From: Leptospira montravelensis | GTDB taxonomy: Bacteria; Spirochaetota; Leptospiria; Leptospirales; Leptospiraceae | Reading direction: 5' to 3' | Assembly: GCF_004770045.1 (NCBI RefSeq) | Contig: NZ_RQFO01000017.1 | Coordinates: 1 to 64,000, forward strand | Length of the DNA: 64,000 nt | Part shown: piece after piece, positions 41,235-50,032 of the stretch | Position numbering within the stretch: the first letter of the stretch is position 1 | Layout of the letters: each line of letters begins with the position of its first letter | The notes under the pieces: model-generated | Seen by the model: only the letters and a program-made list of their open reading frames with translations | Told to the model about the DNA's origin: nothing | Databases searched by the model: none | Translations under genes and position numbers: made by a program

Positions 41235-44200
41235 TTAAGCGTGTTTAATCACTCCTTGTCTTGATTTACCGATAAACCAATAATATAAAACTGGGACAGC
41301 AAATCGACTGAGGACAGTGGCAGCAATTTCACCAAACATAAGTGAGATGGCAAGACCTTCAAAGATTGGATCAAATAACATCACAAAGGATCCAACCACC
41401 ACAGCAGAAGCAGTGAGTAACATAGGTCGAAAACGAACTACCCCTGCATGGACCACAGCTTCTTTAAGTTCCACACCTTTCCTAATTTCACCTTCGATAA
41501 AATCTACAAGTATGATCGAGTTTCTAACAATGATCCCCGCACCGGCGATAAAACCAATCATTGAAGTTGCCGTAAAATAAGCACCCATCGCCCAGTGACC
41601 TGGTAATATTCCAATTAGTGAAATGGGAATCGGAGCCATAATCACAAGTGGGACGGAATAACTTTTAAACCACCCAAGCACTAAAACATAAATGAGTAAA
41701 ATCACCACGGCAAAAGCACCACCTAAATCGCGGAACACTTCATAGGTGATAAACCATTCGCCATCCCACTTAATTACAGGTTTTGTAGTATTCCAAGGAA
41801 CATCTGCAGTTTGTGTTTCATATTTAATTTTGGGTGCAAGTTTTAACATTCCATATACAGGGGCTTCTTCTTCACCAGATAGTTCACTCATCACATAATT
41901 GACTGGTTTTAAGTTTTTACGAAAAAGAGCTCGATCTTCTTCCAAATATGGTTTTCCTAAAACACGTTCCGAGGAAACAACACCCGATTCCATCGACATG
42001 ATGTTCTGGTTTTGAAAAGGGTTTTTAGATCCTCGGAAACTTTGGATCACAGAAAGATTCACAGTCACTTCTTCAGGTTCTTCCGCTGTCGCCAAACTGA
42101 CTAGAGGAGATTCGGAAAAAAGGATAGATCCTGTATAAGCTAAGGCTGAAGTTTTGATCCCGTAAATTCCTGATTTTTCAAAATCGATTGGGTAAACCAT
42201 TTTTGGACGACCATTTCTAAGAGATGTATCCAAATCTACTACACTTGGTTCCTTACGAAAAACTTCGTAAATTTCTTCAGTTACCTTTTTTCGTTCTTGT
42301 GCTGTTGGACCATACACTTCTGCAACCATTGTAGCCATCACTGGCGGCCCTGGAGGAATCTCCAATACTTTTGTTACGGCATCATAATGTTCACCAAACT
42401 TTTGTATGTCGGATCTTAAAGTTTCTATGATTTCATGGCTTGATTCTTTACGTTCATTTTTATTTTTTAGAATCACTTGCAAATCATTCATTGAATCAAG
42501 GTTTCGAAGAAAGGAATGTTTTACCATTCCTGAAAAGGAAAATGGTGCCGCTTCTCCTGCAAAAATTTGAATTTTTTCTACATTGGGATTTTTTAAAAGA
42601 ATTTTGGTTAATTCTTCAGAATACCTCATACTTTGAGTCAGCGTTGTTTCCGGTTTATAATCTAACAACACTTGGAATTCCTCTTTGTTATCGAAAGGTA
42701 ACATTTTTACCTTCACCCACTTAAAACCAACAAATGCCATGGAGATCAGCAATAATCCTATGGTAACCGCACCAAATACCGCAGCGTTCTTTTTGAAACC
42801 AAGTAACCAATTCATGAAGCGGATATAAATTTGATCCAGTTTGGAAACTTTATGTTCACCGGATCCGTTTTCCGCATTTAAATGGTTTTCTTTAAGTAAT
42901 CTTACAGAAGCCCAAGGTGTGATGGCAAAAGCAACGATAAGAGAGAGAATCATAGCAAGGCTTGCACCGACAGGGATTGGTTTCATATAAGGACCCATGA
43001 GTCCTCGAACAAATGCCATTGGTAAAATAGCAGCGATTACAGTAAATGTAGCAAGGATAGTAGGATTACCAACTTCCGATACGGCAACGAGTGTAGCACG
43101 AATGATTCCTAACTTTGGATTTTCTTCTAAATGCCTTTCAATGTTTTCAACAACAACTATGGCATCATCCACAAGGATCCCAATAGAAAATATCAAAGCA
43201 AATAATGTGACACGGTTTAGAGTATAGCCAAGAAAATAATAAATCGCCAAAGTAAGTGCAAGGGTCACTGGAATTGCAATTGCTACAACAAGAGCAGACC
43301 TCCAACCCATCCATAGCGCAATGAGAACCGTAACAGAAATGGTAGCAATGAGTAAGTGTTCTATCAGCTCATGCGATTTATCTTCTGCTGTACTTCCGTA
43401 ATCTCGAATCACACTCAAACGAATTTCTTTAGGTAGATCTTTTTGAAATAAGTTTGCTCTTTCCAATAAATCCTTGGATAAATTGACAACATTTGTTCCT
43501 TTTCTTTTAGCAAATACAATGGTAACGGCATTTCGTTTCCCTTCACCGATTGATTTATCATACAAAGCAGAAGATTTTGTTCGTTCTTCTGGACCTTCCT
43601 CGACAGTTGCCAGGTCTTGGATCCGAACCACTCGCCCACCCCTTTGTGCGACTGGAAGTCGTTTGACATCAGATATTTTCTTTAGTACGCCACCAACCTC
43701 AATATCCATAATGGCATCTGAGGACCAATTTTTTCCAGCAGGGATCAAAGCATCATTTTGTTTCAAACTCATCGCGACTTCAATTGCAGTGACACCAAAT
43801 CGATTTAGAAGGTTTGGATCTACTTTTACCCTCACGACTTTTTTCAAGCCACCTAACATTTGTACAGATGCTAAATCAGGAGTAGAAGAAAGTTCACGTG
43901 CTAAAGGTGCTACTAATTGACGTAATTCGTAATCGTTCATGTTTTCTGCACTAAAACTTAATGCCAGAAAAGGAACGTCATCTATGGAATACGATTTTAC
44001 AATAGGGCTTAAAGTGTTTGGAGGAAGCACATTCTTAACTTCCATCAATTTATGATGGATTTTAACTAAAGAAGGTTCAATAGGTTCTCCCACTTTGAAT
44101 CGAACGGTGATATAACTTCCATGCCATTTACTAGTGGAATAAATATATTCAACACCCTCGAGTCCCCATACGGCGCGCTCTACAAACTCTGTAACTTTAC

Positions 44201-44414
44201 GTTCCGTCTCTTCCGGTGAAAATCCAGGTGCAGGAATCTGGATATCAATCATAGGAACAGAAATTTGTGGTTCCTCTTCTTTGGGTGTTAAGTATACAGC
44301 AAATAACCCCAAGATTAAGCTAGCAACTGCGATAACAGGAGTAAGTCTCGAATGCAGAAATGTTTCTGCAAGGCGTCCAGCAAACCCTTTTCTAATTTCT
44401 TCCAATGGATTCAT
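41235..44414 (-). CDS. RND-family efflux transporter (HAE type)
   Basis: The 1059-residue inner-membrane pump belongs to the AcrB/MexB superfamily. The first membrane helix (TPVIAVASLILGLFAVYL) is followed by a porter domain, the second helix cluster with the proton-relay pair in GILVDDAIVVVENIERH, and a duplicated second half ending with helix TASAVVVGSFVMLFDPI. The relay resembles hydrophobe exporters more than metal (CusA-like) pumps. The start overlaps the TolC-like gene by 23 bases, so channel and pump are coupled. No periplasmic adaptor is found beside them. The operon begins with a DUF2892 gene under CsoR/CstR-type control. Confidence 0.92.
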   Translation of the reverse strand: MNPLEEIRKGFAGRLAETFLHSRLTPVIAVASLILGLFAVYLTPKEEEPQISVPMIDIQIPAPGFSPEETERKVTEFVERAVWGLEGVEYIYSTSKWHGSYITVRFKVGEPIEPSLVKIHHKLMEVKNVLPPNTLSPIVKSYSIDDVPFLALSFSAENMNDYELRQLVAPLARELSSTPDLASVQMLGGLKKVVRVKVDPNLLNRFGVTAIEVAMSLKQNDALIPAGKNWSSDAIMDIEVGGVLKKISDVKRLPVAQRGGRVVRIQDLATVEEGPEERTKSSALYDKSIGEGKRNAVTIVFAKRKGTNVVNLSKDLLERANLFQKDLPKEIRLSVIRDYGSTAEDKSHELIEHLLIATISVTVLIALWMGWRSALVVAIAIPVTLALTLAIYYFLGYTLNRVTLFALIFSIGILVDDAIVVVENIERHLEENPKLGIIRATLVAVSEVGNPTILATFTVIAAILPMAFVRGLMGPYMKPIPVGASLAMILSLIVAFAITPWASVRLLKENHLNAENGSGEHKVSKLDQIYIRFMNWLLGFKKNAAVFGAVTIGLLLISMAFVGFKWVKVKMLPFDNKEEFQVLLDYKPETTLTQSMRYSEELTKILLKNPNVEKIQIFAGEAAPFSFSGMVKHSFLRNLDSMNDLQVILKNKNERKESSHEIIETLRSDIQKFGEHYDAVTKVLEIPPGPPVMATMVAEVYGPTAQERKKVTEEIYEVFRKEPSVVDLDTSLRNGRPKMVYPIDFEKSGIYGIKTSALAYTGSILFSESPLVSLATAEEPEEVTVNLSVIQSFRGSKNPFQNQNIMSMESGVVSSERVLGKPYLEEDRALFRKNLKPVNYVMSELSGEEEAPVYGMLKLAPKIKYETQTADVPWNTTKPVIKWDGEWFITYEVFRDLGGAFAVVILLIYVLVLGWFKSYSVPLVIMAPIPISLIGILPGHWAMGAYFTATSMIGFIAGAGIIVRNSIILVDFIEGEIRKGVELKEAVVHAGVVRFRPMLLTASAVVVGSFVMLFDPIFEGLAISLMFGEIAATVLSRFAVPVLYYWFIGKSRQGVIKHA

Positions 44415-45804
44415 TTGATTCTTCCTTATTTGAAAATAACGATGTTTCTGTTCTTACTTGTAAAACAGCAATTTCTGTTTCCATAAGCACTCGGGATAAT
44501 TCTAGAGATTTATTTAATGTTTCTGCAAATTGAATGGCGTTGATGGCTCCACTTTGAAAGAGTCTCTGCATATTTACAATTTGTTCGTCTTGGAATTTTA
44601 CAGTTTCTCTTACTAAATCAAGATTCTCTTTGAGAGAAATTTCTTTTTGAAAAAGAGATTTAACATGTGCTTCTTCTTCCTTAGTTTTCTCTTCGATCTT
44701 TTTCAAAGCAGCCTCTGCATTAAGTTTAGATTCTTCGACTGCTCCCATATCTTTTGGATTGTAAAGATTCATTTGTAAATACACACCAGCTTGGTAAGCA
44801 TTTGTTATGTTACGACTCCCTTGGTATCCATAAGCTTCCGAATAAGCGCCAACTTTAGGTAAAAATTTGGCCATCTCCATATCGCTTTTAAGTTTTTCCC
44901 CTTCGGCATATTTGATCTGTGCATTCATTTGGTTGGATCTTTCGTAACTGGTAGGGCGTTTGAAGTGTGTATCTAAAAAAATATTCAAATCTGATTCTAT
45001 AATTTCTAATTCAGATGGAGGGAGGTCTGATAGAACATATAAAGTTTCTTTATAATCATTGATTTGTAGGTCAGATTGTTTTTCTAAAACGGCAATTTGG
45101 TTTTTTATAGATTTTAATGCAAGATAACCTGCATATCCAACAGGATTTCCTTTATTACCTAGGGAATAATTGGATTGGAACTTAGATTCAATTTTCCTTA
45201 TTTGTTCCAATCTACGTTTGTATTCATTTAAAGTTTGGATCGCTCGGTAATAAAAACCAGTTTGTGCAAACTCCCGGTCCCTGACAGCAAGCCACTCAAA
45301 CTTAAGGCCTGTTGATCTTTTTTCATTCATGGCTGCGAGAGTTTTTCCTGAACCACCTTCATACAGTGGTAAATCCATACCAAGGGTTCCGCGAGAATAT
45401 GTATGGCTTCCTGGATAATTGAGGGTATCCTTTGCAAAAAGATTCATTGTGTCCGGGTTTAATGTCGAATAAGCTTGGTTATTCGAATCTAAAAAATTTC
45501 CAGGACGATATCTTGTTGAAGCTGTAGAAAAATCGGAATCCGTTGCACTTCTTTGACTTAGTTTTCCCATAAAATTTAGCGTGGGATCGTTTGTTTGGAA
45601 GGTACGCAAATCGGTATAAACTCGAGGTAACCAGTGTTTGTCGGATCTATCTTTTGCAATTTCTCCAGCTTTCCATTCCAAATACTTGGCTTTTCTTGCA
45701 GAGGAATTCTCTTCAATTCGTTTCCACAAATCACTAAAACCTAGGCCCTCCGCAAAGAGAGCCATTGGACCGACCAAAAGCAAAATGCTAATGATTGATT
45801 TCAT
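44392..45804 (-). CDS. TolC-family outer-membrane efflux channel
   Basis: The 470-residue protein has a signal peptide (MKSIISILLLVGPMALFAE). Long amphipathic helices are arranged as two structural repeats (LWKRIEENSSARKAKYLEWKAGEIAKDR; later VKFQDEQIVNMQRLFQSGAINAIQFAETLN). The LYEGG and LYNPKD strand regions correspond to the barrel turns of TolC. It forms the outer conduit for the RND pump. It starts four bases after the DUF2892 stop and overlaps the RND start, so all three are one operon. Confidence 0.88.
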   Translation of the reverse strand: MKSIISILLLVGPMALFAEGLGFSDLWKRIEENSSARKAKYLEWKAGEIAKDRSDKHWLPRVYTDLRTFQTNDPTLNFMGKLSQRSATDSDFSTASTRYRPGNFLDSNNQAYSTLNPDTMNLFAKDTLNYPGSHTYSRGTLGMDLPLYEGGSGKTLAAMNEKRSTGLKFEWLAVRDREFAQTGFYYRAIQTLNEYKRRLEQIRKIESKFQSNYSLGNKGNPVGYAGYLALKSIKNQIAVLEKQSDLQINDYKETLYVLSDLPPSELEIIESDLNIFLDTHFKRPTSYERSNQMNAQIKYAEGEKLKSDMEMAKFLPKVGAYSEAYGYQGSRNITNAYQAGVYLQMNLYNPKDMGAVEESKLNAEAALKKIEEKTKEEEAHVKSLFQKEISLKENLDLVRETVKFQDEQIVNMQRLFQSGAINAIQFAETLNKSLELSRVLMETEIAVLQVRTETSLFSNKEESNESIGRN

Positions 45805-45808
45805 AATT

Positions 45809-46033
45809 TTAGTCCCTTACCTTTGGTTCAAAACCAAGTTTGTTCAAAAGAATGGCCATTGGACAAAAACCAATTGTTGAAAACACAACTAAGTTCACAC
45901 CCACAAGTAGATTCAATAAATACCACCAAGGCGAAACAAAGGTTCCAAGTGAAACACCCACGAGACTGAAAAGTCCTGCGATGAAATATACCACACGTTC
46001 CAAATACCAAGTTTTTGTTGAAGCTAGAAACAT
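45809..46033 (-). CDS. DUF2892 (YgaP transmembrane-like) protein
   Basis: The protein is about 74 residues, with two membrane segments (VVYFIAGLFSLVGVSLGTF and WYLLNLLVGVNLVVFSTIGFCPMAILL). The Cys-Pro of TIGFCPM matches the family's typical TGxCP motif. Start ATG 46033 is preferred over 46039 because AGGGGG lies seven bases before it. DUF2892 segments are often fused to rhodanese domains (as in YgaP) or adjacent to sulfide-stress genes. It heads the operon with TolC and RND genes. An operator-like half palindrome covers its leader, and a perfect 28-base palindrome lies in its promoter. Confidence 0.85.
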   Translation of the reverse strand: MFLASTKTWYLERVVYFIAGLFSLVGVSLGTFVSPWWYLLNLLVGVNLVVFSTIGFCPMAILLNKLGFEPKVRD

Positions 46034-46035
46034 TA

Positions 46036-46055
46036 CCATACCCCCTATAGTATAT
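46036..46055. promoter_or_regulatory. Second, weaker CsoR/CstR-type box
   Basis: ATACCC, four bases, then TAGTAT: the first half matches the strong box, the second half matches four of six bases. It overlaps the leader and ribosome-binding region of the DUF2892 gene. Confidence 0.4.
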
Positions 46056-46066
46056 AGATACTAAAT

Positions 46067-46094
46067 CCACATATACCCCTATGGGTATATGTGG
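46067..46094. promoter_or_regulatory. Perfect CsoR/CstR-type operator of the efflux operon
   Basis: Arm CCACATATACCC, centre CTAT and the exact complement form a 28-base palindrome. The core ATACCC-N4-GGGTAT agrees with known CsoR-family operators. On the minus strand TTGCCA (46092-46097) and TATATG (46070-46075) form a -35/-10 pair with a 16-base spacer inside which the palindrome centre lies, the expected place for repression. Confidence 0.8.
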
Positions 46095-46131
46095 CAAGCG
46101 ATTTATGGATTTTTTACTTATTGGGAGGGAT

Positions 46132-46398
46132 TTAGAGAGAAAAGGCGGCGGAGATTGCTTTTTTTACATCAGTTTCGATGTTTTGTGTGGATTTTTTTTC
46201 TTTAAAGCAAGTATCCATATATTCATGGATATAAGCCTCTCCAAACTTTTTCATGGCTTGGTGGGCCGCTTTCAAAAGTAAAATTGCCTTTTCGCAGTCT
46301 TTTTCTTCCGTTGTGATTGTATTCTTGATTGCTTCCAGCTGTCCCTGGATTCGATTGATACGGTGGATCAGTTTAGTTTGGTTTTCCGAAAGGCTCAT
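46132..46398 (-). CDS. CsoR/CstR/FrmR-family repressor
   Basis: The 88-residue all-helical tetrameric repressor is read from ATG 46398 (MSLSENQTKLIHRINRIQGQLEAI); a longer frame upstream contains no family sequence. The DNA-contacting RIQGQLEAIKN helix is intact. Sensing residues: Cys35 (KDCEKAI) and Cys64 (MDTCFKE) are 29 apart, as in copper-sensing CsoR and persulfide-sensing CstR. The copper-binding His of CsoR would fall at residue 60, which is Tyr here; His58 is nearby but displaced. This favours a CstR-like dithiol/persulfide sensor over a copper sensor. An ATACCC-N4-GGGTAT box overlaps its own leader, suggesting autorepression. Confidence 0.88.
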   Translation of the reverse strand: MSLSENQTKLIHRINRIQGQLEAIKNTITTEEKDCEKAILLLKAAHQAMKKFGEAYIHEYMDTCFKEKKSTQNIETDVKKAISAAFSL

Positions 46399-46403
46399 AC
46401 TAC

Positions 46404-46419
46404 ATACCCGGCAGGGTAT
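46404..46419. promoter_or_regulatory. CsoR/CstR-type box at the repressor gene
   Basis: ATACCC, GGCA, GGGTAT is a perfect 6-base dyad five bases upstream of the repressor start and 20 bases before the divergent methyltransferase start. It could control both directions. Confidence 0.75.
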
Positions 46420-46439
46420 AAGATTCCAGCAAGCAAAAA

Positions 46440-47195
46440 ATGACACCTTTCCCCTTTTCTAAATCACCAGCGTATATCCTTCCCCAATCCCCCCCTTTTT
46501 ACCTTTCCAATTTTGGATTTTGGGAAGGAGAATCTTCTTTTCACACAGCAGGAATAAGGTTTGTTTCAGAATTTGCCAAAGGATGCCAGCTAAAACCAGA
46601 AGCAAAGATTTTAGAAATTGGTTCTGGGCTTGGAGGAAGTTTATTATACTGGTCCAAATACTATCATCCAAAACTCCTATCCGCAATCAATCTCCCTGGA
46701 GAACAATCTGACTTCGCCGAACAACTATTTGGTTCTAATAATATAGATGTAAAACCTTTCATAAAAGGTAGTTGGGAAGTTTTAGGATCTATACCGGATT
46801 CTTCTTATGATTATGTATTTTCTTTAGATGCAGCCTATCACTTTAAGAATCTTACCGCATTTTATAAAGAAAGTTATCGGGTCCTAAAACCTGGTGGAAG
46901 ATTTGTTTTTACAAATTTTCAAATCGCAGATAATAAATTTAAAAAATTCGTATGGCTTTATTTACCTTTTCTTATACCCAAGGAAAATTTAAAATTAAAT
47001 GAAGAAACTATTTTAGATTTAAAAGCCGTTGGATGGAAACAAATTGAAAGCAAAAACTGGACCTTATTCGTAATCAAAGGTTTTACCAATCATACAACAA
47101 ATTTACCTATTTCCTTAAAAACATTTGCAAAGGTTTTAGATTGGTTTGTGAATTACCTTGGACTTACTTACTACTATCATGTTTTCGAAAAATAA
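46440..47195 (+). CDS. Class I SAM-dependent methyltransferase
   Basis: The 251-residue protein shows a Rossmann-type methyltransferase domain: motif I ILEIGSGLGGSLLYW, an acidic residue near LSAINLPGE, motif IV YDYVFSLDAAYHF and motif VI YRVLKPGGRFVFTNFQ. The C-terminal 60 residues form a cap. Related enzymes methylate small molecules or sterol/fatty-acid-like lipids; the substrate cannot be told. It is divergent from the CsoR/CstR-like gene and shares its operator region, so it may belong to the same regulon. Confidence 0.82.
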   Translation: MTPFPFSKSPAYILPQSPPFYLSNFGFWEGESSFHTAGIRFVSEFAKGCQLKPEAKILEIGSGLGGSLLYWSKYYHPKLLSAINLPGEQSDFAEQLFGSNNIDVKPFIKGSWEVLGSIPDSSYDYVFSLDAAYHFKNLTAFYKESYRVLKPGGRFVFTNFQIADNKFKKFVWLYLPFLIPKENLKLNEETILDLKAVGWKQIESKNWTLFVIKGFTNHTTNLPISLKTFAKVLDWFVNYLGLTYYYHVFEK

Positions 47196-47208
47196 ATCCA
47201 AGTAGTGG

Positions 47209-48462
47209 TTAGTTTTGAATCAAATCATCTATGTTTTTGTTTAATAATTGAGAAACAACCTGTAACGCAGATTTTGCACCAGCTTCTAAAAGAGGAATTC
47301 CATACAAAGAGTAAGATCCACACAACCAAAGATTGCAGTTTGTTTGAGAATGCAATGTTGAAATCCTTTGTATGGCCTTTGCGGTTCTTTCGTCCATTAC
47401 GGGTCTTTCAAACTTAGCAACTTTTAGAATATCAACCTCTTTAGGCAGTTTGTGAGGATTCCAAGTTTGAAAGATTTTTTTTCCTTTCAACTCGGGGATG
47501 ATTCTCCCTAAATCCAAAGTTACCTCAGGTTTATCAAAACCTTCCCTAATTTTAAAAATTAAAGATACTTTGGGATTTAAAAAATATGATTCATCAGTAT
47601 GCAGTACAACATCGCTGGATTCATAACGAAATTCATTTAAAATTTCTTTTTCTAAATCAAATCCTTCACCAAGTAAGTCTTTAGCTTGGTTCGCTTGAGT
47701 AGAAAGAATCACATGATCAAATTCTTTTTCCTCATTGGTAAATCGAATGATTGTTTTATGATTTCGTTTATAAATTTTTTGAATCCCAGCATTTAGGTTT
47801 AAATTTTTTAAATTCTCTGTTAGCCGATTCACAACATCCCTTGTTCCTAAACTTGCTGTTTCTTGAGGAGTATAAGAATAACCACGAGAATGGTATCCAA
47901 TAATGGTCTCAGCCGGATACGCACCGACTGTCTCCGTTTTGCAAGTATTTACTAAAGCAAATGTTGGTAGAAGGAATTCATAAATAAATTCAGTGGAGTA
48001 TCCATATTTTACTAAAAAATCTAAAATGGAAATGGACGGATTTTCTTTTTTCCAGTCTTCTTTAGCGTTTGTGTAAAACTTCAATAAATCTGAAAAAATT
48101 TGCCTTCCTTTCCCTGTTCGAAAAGAATCCATTGTTGGTATTCCAAAAGGAATACCAAAGATTTGGTGAGAACGAAATCCAAAAATAGGATCTCCATTCG
48201 ATTCAACAGAAAAAGAATAATCCACTGGCCTTGTTTTGATTCCGGCCTTATCATACACTTGAAAGAGTGTTGGATAATAGTCGCGTTTGATGGTTCTAAA
48301 CGGAATATCAAATTCAATATTTTCCCCATCAATCATCTGTTTGGCACCAAAGGCAGCCATACCAATCTCCGGATGTTTCTCAAATAAAGTTACATCCTTA
48401 TACTTTCCAATTGCCCATGCTGCTGTCAGTCCAGTGATTCCAGATCCAACTACTGCAATCAC
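47209..48462 (-). CDS. FAD-dependent amine-oxidase-like oxidoreductase
   Basis: The protein is about 417 residues from a GTG at 48462 that overlaps the TGA of the upstream CoA-transferase gene (GTGA) and has GGGAAG six bases upstream. The FAD-binding Rossmann fold is at the start: IAVVGSGITGLTAAWAIGK, with the ribose-binding Glu in VTLFEKHPEIG. The C-terminal FAD motif reads LWLCGSYSLYGIPLLEAGAKSA. Relatives are amine oxidases, protoporphyrinogen/phytoene-type desaturases and cyclopropane-synthase-associated proteins. The methyltransferase is the convergent neighbour. The substrate is unknown. Confidence 0.82.
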   Translation of the reverse strand: MIAVVGSGITGLTAAWAIGKYKDVTLFEKHPEIGMAAFGAKQMIDGENIEFDIPFRTIKRDYYPTLFQVYDKAGIKTRPVDYSFSVESNGDPIFGFRSHQIFGIPFGIPTMDSFRTGKGRQIFSDLLKFYTNAKEDWKKENPSISILDFLVKYGYSTEFIYEFLLPTFALVNTCKTETVGAYPAETIIGYHSRGYSYTPQETASLGTRDVVNRLTENLKNLNLNAGIQKIYKRNHKTIIRFTNEEKEFDHVILSTQANQAKDLLGEGFDLEKEILNEFRYESSDVVLHTDESYFLNPKVSLIFKIREGFDKPEVTLDLGRIIPELKGKKIFQTWNPHKLPKEVDILKVAKFERPVMDERTAKAIQRISTLHSQTNCNLWLCGSYSLYGIPLLEAGAKSALQVVSQLLNKNIDDLIQN

Positions 48463-49961
48463 TTCATACTTCCCGTTTTTAAGAATTGCACATGCCAAGA
48501 AAGTGCCCTTTCCAAATCATGAGGAGTATGTTTGCCTTTTGATACGCGGAGTGCGTTTTCGTAATATTCGCGAAGTTTATCTCGGTAAATGGGATGAGCA
48601 CAGTTATTGATAATGAGCTCTGCTCTTTTTTTAGGAGGACAACCTCTAAGATCAGCTAATCCTTGTTCTGTTACAAATATCATAGTTGAATGTTCGTTAT
48701 GGTCTGTATGTGACACCATTGGAACCACTGCAGAAATATTTCCGTCTTTGGCAAGCGATGGTGTCATAAAAATACATAAATGGGAATTTCGAGTAAAATC
48801 TCCCGATCCACCAATTCCATTCATCATCGAGGTTCCCATCACATGTGTAGAGTTGACGTTTCCATAAATATCAACTTCGATTGCTGTATTCATAGCGATG
48901 AGTCCCATACGTCGAATCACTTCTGGATGGTTTGATATTTCTTGCGGACGAATGATAAATTTAGATTTCCATTCTGAAATGTTTTGGTGGAATCTCCGGA
49001 GGCCTGCATCAGAAAAAGTCAACGCAGAGGTAGATGCAATTTCTAATTTTCCTGCATCAATCAAATCAAAAACAGAATCCTGAACCACTTCTGTATACAT
49101 CTGTATCGAATGGAAGTTTGGATCTTTCGCCATACTCGCAAGAACTGCGTTTGCGATATTCCCTACTCCATTTTGAAATGGAAGATACTCTTTGGGGATT
49201 CTTCCTTTTTTAATTTCATGTTGAATGAAAGACAGTACATGAGCTGCAATGTTTTGACAATCTTCATCAGGAGTTTTAAATACAGTAGAGGCATCTGGTG
49301 TACTAGAGCGCACAATCCCTTTGATTTTATCAGGAGGGACTTGGATGTAAGGCAATCCAATACGATCCCCAGGTGTTAGAATATTAATCGGAAGTCCTTT
49401 TTCATGATGGTTGGGAAGATATACATCATGGTAACCTTTTAACTCTAACGGATGTGTATCTGTTAATTCAATAAAAACTGATTCCGCATTTTGAATGTAA
49501 GTGGCACTCATCCCAGAAGACGTGGAAAGATATATTTTTCCATCTGTGGTTACATCAATAGCTTCAACTATTGCAACGTCAATTTTTGGCAAAATTCCAT
49601 GTTCGATGTATTTCACAACATGAGATAAATGCATATCGATGAAATCGGTTTCACCTTGGTTGATAAGATTACGCAAATGAGAATTGGATTGATATGGAAT
49701 TCTTAATTTTAAAGCGCCAGTTCTAGCTAATGCACCGTCTAGTTCTTCTCCAGTGGATGCACCGGCATATAAATTAATAGAAAACTCTTTTCCTGATTTT
49801 ATTTCTTCTTCAATTCGTTTGGCAAAAGCAACAGGAATCAGTTTTGGGTATCCAGCCGGTGTAAATCCAGAACATCCTAGAGTGACATGTTGGGGAAGAA
49901 GTGCTGCCACTTCTTCTGCTGTTTTAATTTTTTGTTCAATTAAAGGGTTTGTTACGGCCAT
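48459..49961 (-). CDS. Acetyl-CoA hydrolase/transferase family CoA-transferase
   Basis: The 500-residue protein is read from ATG 49961 (MAVTNPLIEQKIKTAEEV); an upstream extension looks unrelated. It is a class I CoA-transferase of the succinyl-CoA:acetate or acetyl-CoA hydrolase type. Visible motifs: CSGFTPAGYPKLIP, IPFQNGVGNI-like LPFQNGVGNIANAVL, the catalytic Glu region QMYTEVVQDSVFDLID and MNGIGGSGDFTRNS. It probably moves CoA between acetate and a dicarboxylate or detoxifies propionyl-CoA. Its stop overlaps the oxidoreductase start. Confidence 0.9.
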   Translation of the reverse strand: MAVTNPLIEQKIKTAEEVAALLPQHVTLGCSGFTPAGYPKLIPVAFAKRIEEEIKSGKEFSINLYAGASTGEELDGALARTGALKLRIPYQSNSHLRNLINQGETDFIDMHLSHVVKYIEHGILPKIDVAIVEAIDVTTDGKIYLSTSSGMSATYIQNAESVFIELTDTHPLELKGYHDVYLPNHHEKGLPINILTPGDRIGLPYIQVPPDKIKGIVRSSTPDASTVFKTPDEDCQNIAAHVLSFIQHEIKKGRIPKEYLPFQNGVGNIANAVLASMAKDPNFHSIQMYTEVVQDSVFDLIDAGKLEIASTSALTFSDAGLRRFHQNISEWKSKFIIRPQEISNHPEVIRRMGLIAMNTAIEVDIYGNVNSTHVMGTSMMNGIGGSGDFTRNSHLCIFMTPSLAKDGNISAVVPMVSHTDHNEHSTMIFVTEQGLADLRGCPPKKRAELIINNCAHPIYRDKLREYYENALRVSKGKHTPHDLERALSWHVQFLKTGSMK

Positions 49962-50032
49962 AATTTTAAATTCTCTTCTTTGACCAAAGATAAAGAGATT
50001 GCCTAAAAATAAAAAGTCCAAATTCTGAACGT

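Noticed and set aside
46440..46500. Repressor frame extended upstream of 46398
   Set aside because: The added residues (MSFFACWNLIPCRVC) have no family likeness and would run through the operator box, whereas ATG 46398 starts the conserved helix at the expected place.
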